The notes beneath the pieces are model-generated. The model searched no databases and was not told the DNA's origin. It saw only the letters and a program-made list of their open reading frames with translations. The position numbers were made by a program, and so were the translations under genes. Shown one piece after another: positions 46,204 to 58,144 of a DNA stretch of 64,000 nt (the stretch's first letter is position 1; the number at the start of each line of letters is the position of its first letter). The stretch comes from Ilex aquifolium (Eukaryota > Streptophyta > Magnoliopsida > Aquifoliales > Aquifoliaceae): positions 18,552,064-18,616,063 of the forward strand of contig OX637397.1 in the NCBI GenBank assembly GCA_951799425.1. Direction: 5' to 3'.

Positions 46204-48041
46204 TAATAATAAGGGTAAATTAAACTGACACCGCCTGACATTTAATTTTATTACAGGGACACCCCTCACGTTTTCAAAATTACACTGAGACCCCACAAAA
46301 TGAATGCCATTACCGGCACAAACAAAAAGACTATTTTACCCCCTCACGTTTCCAAAGTTCATGTCATGTTTTGCGAAATTAGTTTCGATATATTTATTTG
46401 AAAAATCTAACGAGTTCACTTTTTACTAAAATCTAAAATTACTCTTTTTATATCGGTTTCACGAATCGTATCTAAAATTGATAGACATAGAAAGAGGGGA
46501 TCTCTCCACTTGTATGATGATTTCTTGCTTGATTAAATTTATGTTTTCTTGGATTTTTTTTCCCTTGTATCTCGGATTTCTTTTTTAAAATATTGATTGT
46601 GAGGTGTCTGACAAACAAGAATTTTTAGTTTTGAACAATGAATTAAAGCTTTGTTGCACTAAAACTTTATTATTTAGTCTTTTTTTTTCAGTCGTCTTTG
46701 ACATGTTATGCACCTATTCCTGGAGTAAGTTAGACTTGATTAGTCTTGGTCTTTTCTTTTTGCAGGCTTGTGATATTAAAAGACCCAAAGCAGAATATTG
46801 GTCTTAGAATTATTTTTGTTGAGACTTTGTGGATTTGATTGATCTCCCTCCGAAAAATTTGTGGTCTTACCAGTTGGAAAATGGACCTGTTAAAAGGACA
46901 GAATTTTAGTCTGAATCTGATCAGAATTGGAATTCATTTCGAATCCAAATCTGTTTAATTGGATATAAACCAATATTTTGTGGTCATATCAGTTTGGATT
47001 TACATCGTGTACTAATCAATTGTAAACTAACTTGTAAAATAATCTTTGTCAAATGTCTCGACACAAACCCATCACATTTATTTGTTGGGTTCATGTAACC
47101 CGCAAATAAAAAAAGCCTCATTATTTCTCAATCATACTCGCTACTCAATAATTTTTACATAAGACTAAAGTCACCGATAAAACTGCTACAAAAGATAAAA
47201 TCAAGTTAAGATGATCAATTTAAGCTTAATAATGTAAAAAATAGTAGCTAATTTTCAAACAAACATATAATACGCAAATATCTGTTTTTTTGAAGTGCCT
47301 AAAACTAAATCAAACATCTCCAAATTACAAATACTTACTGTTCAATTTATGTTCTTTTGATCACTTCTCAAGTTGAATCAAATCCACAAGCTATGAGTTT
47401 ACATCCTTTAATCGTGTACTTATATTATTTTTTTTGACAAATTTAAATGATATTTTAGTCGTAAATTGCGTATACTATTAATTTTTATGTGTTATACATG
47501 AAAACATTTTGAGAATAAATAAATTATTACATACTAAAGTTGTGGACACTTTTCCCCAAAAAAGCTTGTTGATAGTACATCTGAAAACTAACCCTTTGCT
47601 TAGGTATTAAATGATGCAATATTCATGGCCACTCTTAGTCTTCAACTGCCACACTCAGTCTTCAATGGAAAATAAACTGTAACAAGGAGGCTCAGCTACT
47701 TACATATTCTGTGAAAAAACAAATCATGCCTGAAGTGACCACACAATATCATGTCTACATCCACATATATGTAAATCACCTAACAGATTGAGCTCTACAG
47801 GAAAAAAAAAAAAAGGTTGGTAGCCTAGTGAGCTGAACGTCCAAACAAAGGCTAAGAGCCCATTTTATGAAAGTAGAGCTAAACAAGTTAAACACCTAAC
47901 AGATTGAAATCTACAGGAAAAAAAAATGATGCCAAATAGACAAAACTCGATAGGTGATATAGAAAAACCTAAAAGAGCTGTGTGGATAGAAAAACATCAA
48001 AGCTCTACAAGCTTGATAAAAATCCTAGCAAAAGTAAATGC
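46204..48041. other. AT-rich intergenic DNA
   Basis: At about 46207-46340 'gggtaaattaaactgacacc' text looks like one end of an old MITE. A short plus-strand frame (46604-46807) crosses a splice-acceptor-like 'tttttgcag' at 46765 but shows no known domain. No gene called. Confidence 0.4.
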
Positions 48042-48253
48042 GGTCCCGTTTGGTAACGTTTTCGTTTTTCGTTTTTCGTTTTTTTTTTTATTTTTAGAGT
48101 AAACAAGAAAAAAAAACTCGTTTGGTAACCGATTTTGTTTTTTTTTTTCTGCCACCGTTTTGTAAACGAGGGGCAATTTTCAAAAACCAAAAAAAGTTAT
48201 TTTCGGTTTTCGTTTTTCGTTTTTGAAAAACGAAAACGTTACCAAACGGGGCC
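48042..48253. mobile_element. 212-bp TIR MITE
   Basis: The ends are near-perfect inverted repeats: left 'ggtcccgtttggtaacgttt', right arm reverse-complemented 'ggccccgtttggtaacgttt', each continuing 'tcgttttt'. T/A-rich interior, no coding. The flanking 8-mers do not match clearly, so the superfamily (probably hAT) is left open. Confidence 0.8.
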
Positions 48254-49680
48254 AGGTGTGATTTTTGGCTCGTCAGCCAAAATTGATGTCTTAGAGAAGG
48301 CATAATAGAGGATGGGTAGTGTAGCAGCCAAAGAGATTGGTTGACTAGAGACTTGGTTCAGACTTTGATTAGAGATGATGAGGCTGCTAAGAGGGAGAAA
48401 ATAAGCATGAGGAAGAGAAGAAAAAAGAGAGGTCAGAGAAAGAGAAAAAGAAAAAGAAGGAGAAGAAAGAGAAAGGAAAGAAAAAGATGCGTGAATGACT
48501 ACCGGACTTGTTTGGAGTAAGCTATGAGTGATTACTTGTATGAGTATCCATGTTTTGTAATCGTTGTTATATTTTGAGATGTATATATATTATGATCTTG
48601 GGTTTATTTGTTTATTCTTTGGAACTTGATAATACATTTCATGATTCTTATACTAATGTGTGTAGTTTTACCTTTATTCTCATGATTGGTAATTCATCCT
48701 TGAATATTCCCTGTTTCTTTTCCCACATATACCTTTATTTGGCACATTGTGACAAAAAGGGCTAGAAAATTCTGGATTGAGGGGGAGTATTTTTGTGAAG
48801 TATTGAATGTGTTTTTGATATAGGGGAGTAAGGGAGAGTAAATCATGACATGGCAAAGTTTTCATAGTTGATAATTTTATTTGTTATGTTTTCTTTGTTG
48901 AGAGCACTAACAAAGGGGGAAAATCATTTACTTCTTTTTGACATATTTGTTTTTGTTATTGGCCATAAGTGAAATTTTCATCAGTTAAAACATGTTTGCA
49001 TGATTGTTTATTTTGCATATTACTCACATATAGGTAGCTTTAGCTCCTAGTGCTTTGTTTACTAACACTTACTTGTGACCATGATTTATCTTTGAAAAAC
49101 TTTATGCATTTCATGAGATTTGTGTTTACTGTTTGTTTTGTAGGACTTAGATCTTTCTAGTTCATATTCATGAAGATGAATCTTGTCATTAGGATTGAGA
49201 AAGTGACATTGTACTAAAGTCTATAAGTTTAGGTTATGATTCGTTTTTGTTGTGGTTTACGAGTTGTAATATTTAAAAAAATTTCTCTTGCATGTTTTTT
49301 CATGGGATTGCTAAATAGGAGATTGTTAGGAAAATATTGTAATTGGCGAATTCCATGAGGTCACTATGTATCTTGTACCACAATTAAATTAATGGTCAAG
49401 TGGCTAATGAAGATTAAAGACTGAAGCAAGATCTGGTGAAGAAGCTCAAGCTACATTGCTACATGATTGAAGACTTCTTGGATCTTATCAAGCTTAGTTG
49501 ATGTAAGCTTGATCTAGATACCAAGCTTCCATAGTTTGGTTTACCTTAGGTGTCAAAATGTTTACGCCACCCAGGGGTTTGATTTTGTAGTTGTGTGAGT
49601 TGGGTTTTATTTGGGCATAATTCAATGTTATATTCCATAAGACCTATTCACCCCCCCCCCCCCCTCTTCTAGGTCAATTT
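48254..49680 (+). mobile_element. Decayed Ty1/copia 3' region
   Basis: A Lys/Glu/Arg-coding purine tract (about 48400-48490) is followed by 'gagggggagtat' text (48780). Then come 'gaga-ttgttaggaaaatatt' (about 49320) and 'cctattcacccccccc...ctaggtcaattt' (49645-49680). These words are usual around the polypurine tract, LTR start and leader of Maximus/SIRE-type copia elements. No coding domain survives and the borders are unclear. Confidence 0.3.
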
Positions 49681-51480
49681 GCATTACTCCAACATTCCAA
49701 GGGCATTCCATATTTCGCACTCCCATATCATCACACAGTTTCTATTCTCTAGCCGCCAATCCATATCCTAACATCTCATATGTTGATATGGACCATCGAC
49801 CCCTTGTATATGAGGAGTCTCTCTGGATACACTACTAGGTCTACTCGAGTAGACTAAACCCTTGAAGCCCTGCCCAAGGTCGAGAGTGATAATCATGCTC
49901 GTCCGTTCATCCATCAACTCTACTCAGATCTCCCTTGAGAAGAGTCATACTTCCTTGTCTCAAGGCGGGGACTTCTTATCTTGATCTCTTGGGCTAGAGC
50001 AAGGGTGGACCATTGGTTGAATTTACCATTGTGGGCATCCAATGGGTTTCTGGTGCCCTCTAATAGTCTTGTTTTGAAAGTATTGCTCAAGGATATGTGA
50101 GGGACGTATTCTTCGCTATTTGTGTGATCCTAGCCATTGGCATTTACTTTCGGGGCAGGGGAGGCAGACTAGGTCACGCTGGCTTTGACTCAAGATTTTG
50201 TCAATGCCTTTCTTCTCCTTTTAGACAAGGATCTGTCTATATTTTATGCAGCAAGGGATGCGGACTGGGTTATTGCTCCAAGTTATACTCAATATGCACG
50301 GTGTTGCTTGTCCCTTTGGACAAGGATCAAGGAGGGGTATAGACTTGCTACATCGGCTGCCTCCTGAACCCTGCAATATTTCTCTTGTCTTGGAGATAAG
50401 GATGTTGTACTCCATGCATGGATGTGTGCTTGTGATGTCATGATTCACTATAAGCCTCAGGGGCAGACTTTGTCTCTCTGCGCCACCTTCTAAGTCCACG
50501 GTATTGCTCTTACCTCGAAGGTAAGGTCATTGTTACTCGAGGAAGGGTATGATCTCACTACAATAGGTAGCCACATGTTCCTCCAAATGCCACATGTCCA
50601 CTGTTGTTAGGTCCACATGTCCAAATTTTATGGGCTATTACATTTGCTTCATCTGCGCATTGGGTCATAGCAAATGACCCACACGTACACTCCACTATTC
50701 TCGGTCTGAATCTGTGTTGACCATGGCCTGAATGTGTTGTTTCTCATGATTCAAGCAGTGGATATAGTTTCATTTTATGCTTTGATATGGTTCATATCAT
50801 TTGTTTTCTCCTAAGAGTGAAAGATTGTTCTCCATTAGGATTTGACTTTTGTAAGCACCTCAAGGTGGGTGTTAATGTCGAAGATTATTTATTTTTATTT
50901 TTTTTACAAATGAGGCTATCATCTTCCCATGCTTTTTGCAGAAGTAGACTCTGAGCTCTCGATGTGGTTGTCCTGAGGCATGGGTTTGCTGTGGGTGGCC
51001 TTTGCATGCATGCTTCTAGAATTTTGATGCATTGCCTCAATCATGACTCCTTGCTCTAAAATGATAGTTACGTCTTTTGGTGAACTGCTGCAGGTGCTAT
51101 TAGTGAGCCATAATGGATATTGTCTTGTCCAATGCACTCTTCATGGCTTTCAATGAAATGTCGTGGTTGTCATAAGTTGGGACTGCATTTGTTATTCGTT
51201 CGATGCATTTTTCGCATCTTCAATAAATGGTGGCAGTTGTTATAATGAGTGCTTAAATCAACATCAATTGTTTCTTGCTCAGCGTGCTTCTCATGCCTTT
51301 CGATATGTGGCATCAGTCATTACAATGAGGGGTTACATCGATAATATGAATCGCGATAGATGGCCTTTGAGATGCACGATAGTCATTTCAGTCGTTGCAT
51401 CAATCATTTTAAACATCAAGTCCATTCATCTCCCTCCTTATAAATAGTATTTTTGGCCTCATTCCCTTCTGTTACATTTG
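49681..51480. other. Repeat-like DNA, probably LTR/leader of a gypsy relic
   Basis: GC-richer than its surroundings, with repeated 'aagg-caaggtc' and 'acaaggat' words. It shows style similar to the leader of Tat-type gypsy elements but no paired LTR in the window. No gene. Confidence 0.3.
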
Positions 51481-52960
51481 CAGTCCTTCTTTAGCCATTT
51501 CCATTCATTTTATCTGATTATGGCTGAGCTCCGAATGTTTAAGAGAATTTGATGGTCCATCTCAGAGAGTGGCATCGGGCTCCTTACTTGGGTACACAAA
51601 AGATCGTTTCTTTGATTATGTTCGTGATTATGCCCACACAGAGGAGGATCTGGAAAGTCCTTTTTACTTGGATCCCTCCACAGCACTAAAAGACGTTGCG
51701 TACCCAAATCTAGGTCCTATCACTCGCTTTCAAAATGGGTGAGGTGACTTACCCTAGGAACCGTGATACTCGTACTTTCATTACTGCTTGGGATGAATTC
51801 ACCCGAACACTCTAGCATGTCAATGTCTTAATGAGGTTGACAATTCTTGGCAACAATGTCTTTAATCCTTAGTAGGGACATATTGTCTTGCACCTCAACG
51901 AGCGCTTTACGGATTCTGCCAACAAGCCTTCTTCCTTGGTACTATAGGAACCAACAAATGTACTTATATAGCCTAGGTTAGACACTTTCTTAGGGACATT
52001 GAACTTGTCAAGGGCAAAACGCTTGGGAGAGTTGGAAAAGTTGGCCCTGAATTTGGATGGGTGCATTTCTTGGTTGCATTAATCACTATGTAGCTATGGC
52101 GGTATATTATCATGGCACCCCCCTTGGACAACATCAGGAATAAGGTGTTCCCTCTCAAAGAAAAACTTTCACGTTGAAAAATTGTCCCTCTCGCCCTTTT
52201 TTGTTTGGGCAATCCTTATTCTCGGCTTGATGAAATTTAGGAGGTTACTTGCGTACATGTAGGCAAGTTTAACATCGTGAGTTATCTTCCCATTCTCTTC
52301 CTCCAATTGTTACTATTTGAAAGGTTTTTGGAGTTTCATTTGACTCCTTATAATGTAATGGATATGGGTCCTTACGCCCATGCCATCCGTTGTCTATGAT
52401 TTCAACCATAAAAAAGGCAGGAAACGTCATTGATGATGAAACCTTCTTTGTACCTCACCGTTGTATTGCTAACATCATGGGTCTCGAGGTCCACCCTTAT
52501 TATCATGTTGAGGTGACCATAGTTTTTTGGCAATTTTGCGAGGTAGGTCTTAGAGCATGACTATGAATTCAATGCATGTCTCTCCAAAAGTTACCTACTC
52601 GTGTTCATTGATGAAGGACCTCCTGCGGTGGTTTATAATCCTCACTACGTTGCACGTTAATTTGCCTTCAACTAGGTTTGATCTTTGCAATTAGGTCCTC
52701 TCGAGAGGATTCCTTGCCAGCATGTCATGGAACATTATGGAAAATAGGCCATGGTTTCTCATGGGTGGCAATGTCGTGATTATCCATTCCCATTGTGTTA
52801 CATGTTCTCTATAGATAATAGGGTATTATTAGCCTATGTGGTCGTTTCTTTTTTTATTTTTCCTTAAGGAACTCCCCAAAAGTATCCCAAAAATGTTGAA
52901 ATACATGGGTTACATTGTTTGAGGTCTCCTATGGCCTTTCAACCCTATCCCAACCCTAGG
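51481..52960 (+). mobile_element. Decayed plant-mobile-domain-like coding relic
   Basis: Plus-strand pieces resemble the plant mobile domain found in several plant transposons. Text such as TAWDEFTRTL, LTILGNNVFNP and GHIVLHLNERFTDSANKP occurs at about 51780-51930, and further weak text continues to about 52400. Broken in many places. I treat it as a retroelement-associated fossil. Confidence 0.4.
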
Positions 52961-53590
52961 AATAAAATTTTTAACCCTACTCTAATCCTAACTCAACCTC
53001 AATCCGAGTATTACCCGAGTTGATTTTGGGCCAGCTCGGGTTGTAATCGGGTTATCCAATTCGGGCTCAATAAATAATAATCTTAAATTAGGTGTTAGTC
53101 TTTGCATAATGTTGGACCATTACATAGGCTTACATGGCCCACTAAGAAGAAACTCATCAGGACAACTTATTAAAAGTGTTAGGGTGAACCATCTTTATAT
53201 AGGGGAGAGAGGAGAGGTAATTTGAGTTGCATATCCGATGGGGATGACAACTCCTTCGTTCTTTTGCTGTTTTTACTTATCCTACTTCGGTTGTGTAAAA
53301 TTATTTCACCATCTGTAGTCCTTATAAATCATATTTCACTCCTCCTTTAAATAATAATAATTACAAAATATATTTATACTTTATTTTTATGTTGTTTATA
53401 TATATATAATACATGAATTCAGGTTGAAGTCGGGTTAAGTTCGAGTTGAACCCGATTTTATCAATTCAGGTTGGGTTCGGGTTAAACCTGTAAACCTAAG
53501 CCTTGCTGAATTCAAGTTAAAGGTTTTAAACCCTAAGCCTAACACTATTTATTTTGGGTTGGGTTCGGGTTAGCTCGTCTAAGTTGCACT
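52961..53590. repeat. Region of 'cgggtt' repeats, possible hAT-type non-autonomous element
   Basis: Many 'aacccgaa/ttcgggtt' words occur at 53000-53070 and 53420-53580, and a terminal-looking 'ttgcactccta' occurs at 53584-53594. The opposite end could not be placed. Confidence 0.3.
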
Positions 53591-55630
53591 CCTACGTGAA
53601 CCTTCATTTAAGGAAGGCTGGTATTCTCTCGAAGACCCCTACAGTTGCTGTTATTGTTTCTAACATTGGGATTTCTATGGCTAAACAAAATCTAGGTCTG
53701 CCCTGGCTGCTGCTTGCACCAAAGGTTTTGAGTGCTTTATGTATTTGCCAAGAAGGGGCCCCTAAAGGTAATCTTTGTCTCAACCAAGCACAAGTTAATG
53801 GAGGAGTATGAGGTTTTTTGGGGGTTATTTGCTTCTATTCTTGTGGGAACCAATCAATCTAGGACACAAACCATTGGGGATGAAGATGAACTCAACAATC
53901 CGAATATGGATGTTGGAGGCTCGTAGAGAGGTAAGACTACAACCGTGGGTGGAGAGTATCCAAAGGAGGGTCCAAGATCCCCTTGTAGCAAGGGCCTTAA
54001 GGCGATGTTGCAGAAGAAATGTGCATGTTCTCAAGCTTCTTTATGCTTGTGGTCTCCTCATCTTGGACCTTTTGAAAATTTTATGTTTCTAATGATCACT
54101 TTCTCATCCAAGTACCCAAGGTTGCTACTGGCGTAGTGGAGGAGGTTGAATTAGATCTGTATCAACCGTCTTTGGTTGAGAAGGATAATGATGGGTTTGA
54201 GGCCATTATCATGCCATCCATTCCTCCCTTGGCCGCAGATGCCCTTTATGTCCCAGAGTCTAACTTGAGCCCTTCTTTGGGCAAGAGCATTAGGGTTGTT
54301 GATTTGAACATTGGTGTTCCTATTGCGAATATTGATGAGGTAACTTATACTCAAGAGGGGGGGCTCTATGTCAAGGTCTCATCCATCGAGGGGGATATGC
54401 TAGATGATCTCAAAATGGAGTTAGTCTTTACGTCAATATTTCCCAAAAGTAGCTTTGTGAATCTTAGCCAGGTAAGCCCTTCCTTCTCAAATCCTGCCAT
54501 TCCCAAAGTAGGTTTTTCGCTACATGGCTTTACCCTCAATAATAGTGTTTTATCTACATAATGGTTTGGAGGGGACCTCCCTCAGTGGTATTTCCAACTC
54601 GAGTATTGCCTCAATTGTTGTTGTTGCGATCATGCCATCTACTAGGCTAACCAAATCCATCTCAGAGACTCCTATAGCGATCGCGTTTCTATCTTAATTA
54701 TTTAGGCCTGCCTTGGTGGTTCTTGGTTCAATTTTGACATTGTCACTACCCATTGTTCAAGCCACCAGGGATTTTCCACTAGTTCCTTAGTTTTAGATTG
54801 CCTACTCGGCTCTCTCCCCAGATCAAGTGCGTTTTTAGTAGTCACTAGCAGACCTCCCTTTCGTAGTGGTTGTATTTAGCACCTTTTGGTCCATGAACAT
54901 CTTCCAATCCTTCAACCATTCCAGTCGTGCCCTTCGTGGAGGTTGCTACAAGCACTCTCCCTAAGCATGATTATAAAGATAAAGGTCTTTTGCTTCTTGG
55001 GCAATCACTGGTGTACCCATTTTCCTCCTTATGAAGGAGGAGGTCAAAGAGAAGATGTTATACTCTAGAACCATCACTACTATGCCACTCGTCATATTAT
55101 TCATCTTTTGGAAAGACCAGTGGCCCTTTATCCTCTTCTTTTGGATGCTATGGTAGTGCGAGGTCGTTGCGATAAATTGCAGGCTCTCTAACTTCTTGTC
55201 ATGGTGATCTCCAGATCAAATCTCAAAATAGTTTGAGTTAGGAGGAATCTCAAGAGTTGTTCAACATTATTCTTGACTTAGGAAATCTCAAACTTAATGT
55301 TCTGGTTCTGATTAACTGTGTGATCGTGGTATGCCTTGTGGCCAATTGAGCATATTTGCAAAGGTCCATCGCCTTCATGTTGTAATAACATCTTGCGGCA
55401 AGGCATCGAATTTAGTTAATGAAGGACACTCTAGCCTAGTATAAGGATCTCCTCGCAGAGTGTGAGGGTGTTTTGGAAAGTCTGGAGCCTCTGAACATGG
55501 ATCTGCCTCTTTCTTAAAACTTTATGCAATGTTCTTTTTTTCATGATTGTAAAGACTTTTGACATATCAATGCAATATCCACGTTCTCATTTTTGTGGCA
55601 CTAGCATCCTATATAAAGAAGGTCTGGATG
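53591..55630. other. Unassigned relic DNA
   Basis: It contains an open plus-strand frame of 141 codons (54136-54561, MEEVELDLYQPSLVEKDNDG...), acidic and Ser/Pro-rich. I do not recognise it; it may be the tail of the retroelement-associated protein upstream. No host gene seen. Confidence 0.35.
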
Positions 55631-56290
55631 TGTCTCTTCTAATCTAGATGTGCTTTATTCCCAAAAATTACGCAGCAAGGTGAAGAACTTCGTATGGAAA
55701 TCAATAGTCTGTAGGTTTGGTATCCCAATGGTTGTAGTTTTCGACAACGGCAAACAGTTCGACAACCCTGGGTTCACAGGTTTCTGCACATAACTAGGCA
55801 TCAAGAATTATTTCTTGGCACCTGCACACCCATAATCTAACGGACAAGAGAGATCACCATTCGAACCATTAAAATGGCACCAATGAGACCCCTTTTAGCC
55901 TTACCAATGAGATTGAAGCAATGGTCCCAGTCGAGGTCGAGGTTGGACTTCCCTTAGCTAGGGCAGAGCTCTTTAACCTAGAGCAGAATGATCGATCCCT
56001 GCTCATCAACCTTGATTTGCTCGACGAAAGGTGGGATGAAGTGTTGCAACGCATTTTCTCCTGCCAGAGGAACACAGCACGATATTACAACATAGGGTCA
56101 AGAAAAAGAATTTTAAGCCAAGCGACCAACAAGGAAAGACCCCATGCATGGAAAGCTCGACCCGAACTGGGAAGGCCGATACATAGTGAAAAGGGTGGTC
56201 CGAGCTGGAAATTATGAATTGCAGACCAAGGAGGGAAAAGACCTGCAACATTCTTGGAATGCAGATCACCTGAAACGATATTATCAATAG
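55631..56290 (+). mobile_element. Ty3/gypsy pol 3' fossil (integrase core end and C-terminal domain)
   Basis: Plus-strand text includes the end of the integrase core (about 55640-55850) and the C-terminal region typical of the Tat/Ogre/Retand group (VPVEVEVGLPLARAELFNLE, 55924 onward, to the AGNYELQTKEGK region near 56200-56240). Several breaks are present. No RT or protease lies upstream in the window, so the pol is mostly gone. Confidence 0.75.
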
Positions 56291-56395
56291 GATCAAGTAG
56301 TCGAGAGTAATAGTACGAGATGACAGAAAACAGTTGTAAAAACTCAATTCGCAATCAATAAAATTCAAAATTCTAGCCATCAACACTGTATGATA

Positions 56396-56935
56396 ATCAA
56401 AGGGTTCTTCAACCCTCAAAGGCACGAGCTTTTCAGTTGTGCGACCTCGACTAGACTTTTCAGCCTAAGAGCTTTTCAGCTTGGTTAATCGCAGGCTCTT
56501 CAGCCTTCAAAGGGTTCTTCAACCTTCAAAGGCGCGAGCTCTTCAGCTGTGTGACCTCGACTAGGCTTTTCAGCCTAAGAGTTTTTCAACTTTGTTAATC
56601 ACAGGCTCTTCAGCCTTCAAAGTGTTCTTCAACCCTCAAAGGTGCAAGCTTTCTAGCCGTGCAATATTGACTAGGCTTTTTACCCTAAAATCTTTTCAGC
56701 TCTGTTAATCATAGGCTTTTCAGCCTTCAAAGGGGTTCTTTAACCTTCGAATACGTGAGTTCTTCAGCCGCGCGACCTCGACTAGGCTTTCAACCTAAGA
56801 GCTTTTCAGCTCGATTGATCACAGGCTCTTCAGCCTTCAAAGGGTTCTTCAACCCTCAAAGGTGCGAACTCTCCAGTCGCGCGACCTCGACTAGAATTTT
56901 CAGCCTGCAAGCTCTGTAGCTCGGTTGCGTGCACA
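56396..56935 (+). repeat. About 110-bp tandem repeat, five copies
   Basis: Copies begin near 56401, 56510, 56621, 56731 and 56840 with 'gggttcttcaaccctcaaag' or a close variant. Each contains 'gcgacctcgactaggctttt'-type text. A tandem-repeat block between pol and the 3' LTR is characteristic of Tat-lineage gypsy elements. Confidence 0.88.
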
Positions 56936-57048
56936 TAAGTCACCAAATCAAAGGCTTCAAAGCAACAACAACAACAACAATAACAAAATAAAGGGACCAT
57001 GTCACATTAACAAGAGGCTAGTTGATTACAAGAGATAAAATAAAGTGT

Positions 57049-58120
57049 TCAAGATTTTGCATTCCTCCTTTTCAACTCTGAGATATCCTCCTCCAGCCGA
57101 GCGTTTACCATTCTTAATTGAGCATTTTCCGCCCTCAGCTCGTCCTTTTCCTTCTCGGCATCAAAAAGCTGTCTCTTCAGCATGACTTTCCCAAACGCCA
57201 TCTCCAGTTTTATAACTATGAATCTCATCTCATTGGACGAAGAGTCCGAGGGATGTGTCGAAGAAGACCCCTGGGACCTTCTCTTTTTCCTTCTTGATGA
57301 GGTGGCAATGTCTTCTTCGAGAACCGCAAGAGAATGAGCCTCGTTGATAATAAGGGGAAGGGCGATCGAGATGGCAGCTGGGATGACAACTGGATTAGGG
57401 TCAAAACCAAACCTGAAAAGGTTCTGAGCTGTGACCAGTGTGGAGAAAGAAACCACCTTAGCTCGGCTAAGTTGGTAGACCTTTGTAATCCCATCAAAGG
57501 TCAACCCAGGATCACCTACATCAACATAAAAAATTGTTAGCCTCAAGAAGAGAGGTGAAGGATGGTGGTGCATCGTCGACTCTAAGAGACAAACTAATTC
57601 CTTACCTCTGTCCATAATGCATCCCCAATAGCAAGGAACTCAGAAACAATCCGTGTGTGCCTCGCCAGCTTACCAGGAGTCTCCGAAAATGAAGAAAAAT
57701 GTTGAAACCACCCCTCGGGGGAGCCAGGAGTGTTGAGAACCAACATGAGAACTTGAAACCTCCTGTGAATCGGTAGTAACAAGGAGGAAAGTCGTCATCG
57801 AACCGAAAGAAGTAAAGGAACTCAGAAACTGAAGGGAAGCGGTCATGGCCATTCATATGCCAGAAGATAAAAAAACTCACAAGGTTGCCCCACCCTTCTG
57901 GAAAAAGTCACGGGGGGCAGAGCCCAAAGAAGGCTAGAATCCACCCTATAGATGGGTGAATGGGTGGACGAAGCCACAACTCAAATGCACCTTCAAAAAA
58001 GTAAACCTCCATCCGAAGAAGAAGGTTGCAAGGCTCATTGGGGGTGGGAATCCGAATGGTCAAACCCATAGGAAAAAGGTATCGCCTCCTAGCTTCCTCT
58101 ACATCAGCCATTGTAAAAGT
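57049..58120 (-). mobile_element. Antisense extra ORF relic of a Tat-like gypsy element (copy 1)
   Basis: Minus-strand pieces read from a transposase_28/plant-mobile-type domain (about 58111-57600, RIPTPNEPCNLLLRMEVYFF) into a Ser/Lys-rich linker. They end in a coiled coil (about 57170-57049, RQLFDAEKEKDELRAENAQL). Antisense ORFs of this make-up lie behind pol in Tat-lineage elements. Broken in several places. The hAT element at 58153 is inserted at its upstream side. Confidence 0.6.
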
Positions 58121-58144
58121 GCTAGGAAACAGAAAGACCGCATA

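Noticed and set aside
46604-46807. Short plus-strand frame considered as the missing last exon of the RBL13-like gene beyond the Helitron
   Set aside because: An acceptor word is present, but the encoded text (CDIKRPKAEYWS) does not resemble the RBL13 C-terminus.
54136-54561. 141-codon plus-strand frame as a possible host gene
   Set aside because: No family recognised, no splice context, and it is surrounded by decayed retroelement text. Listed only as unassigned.
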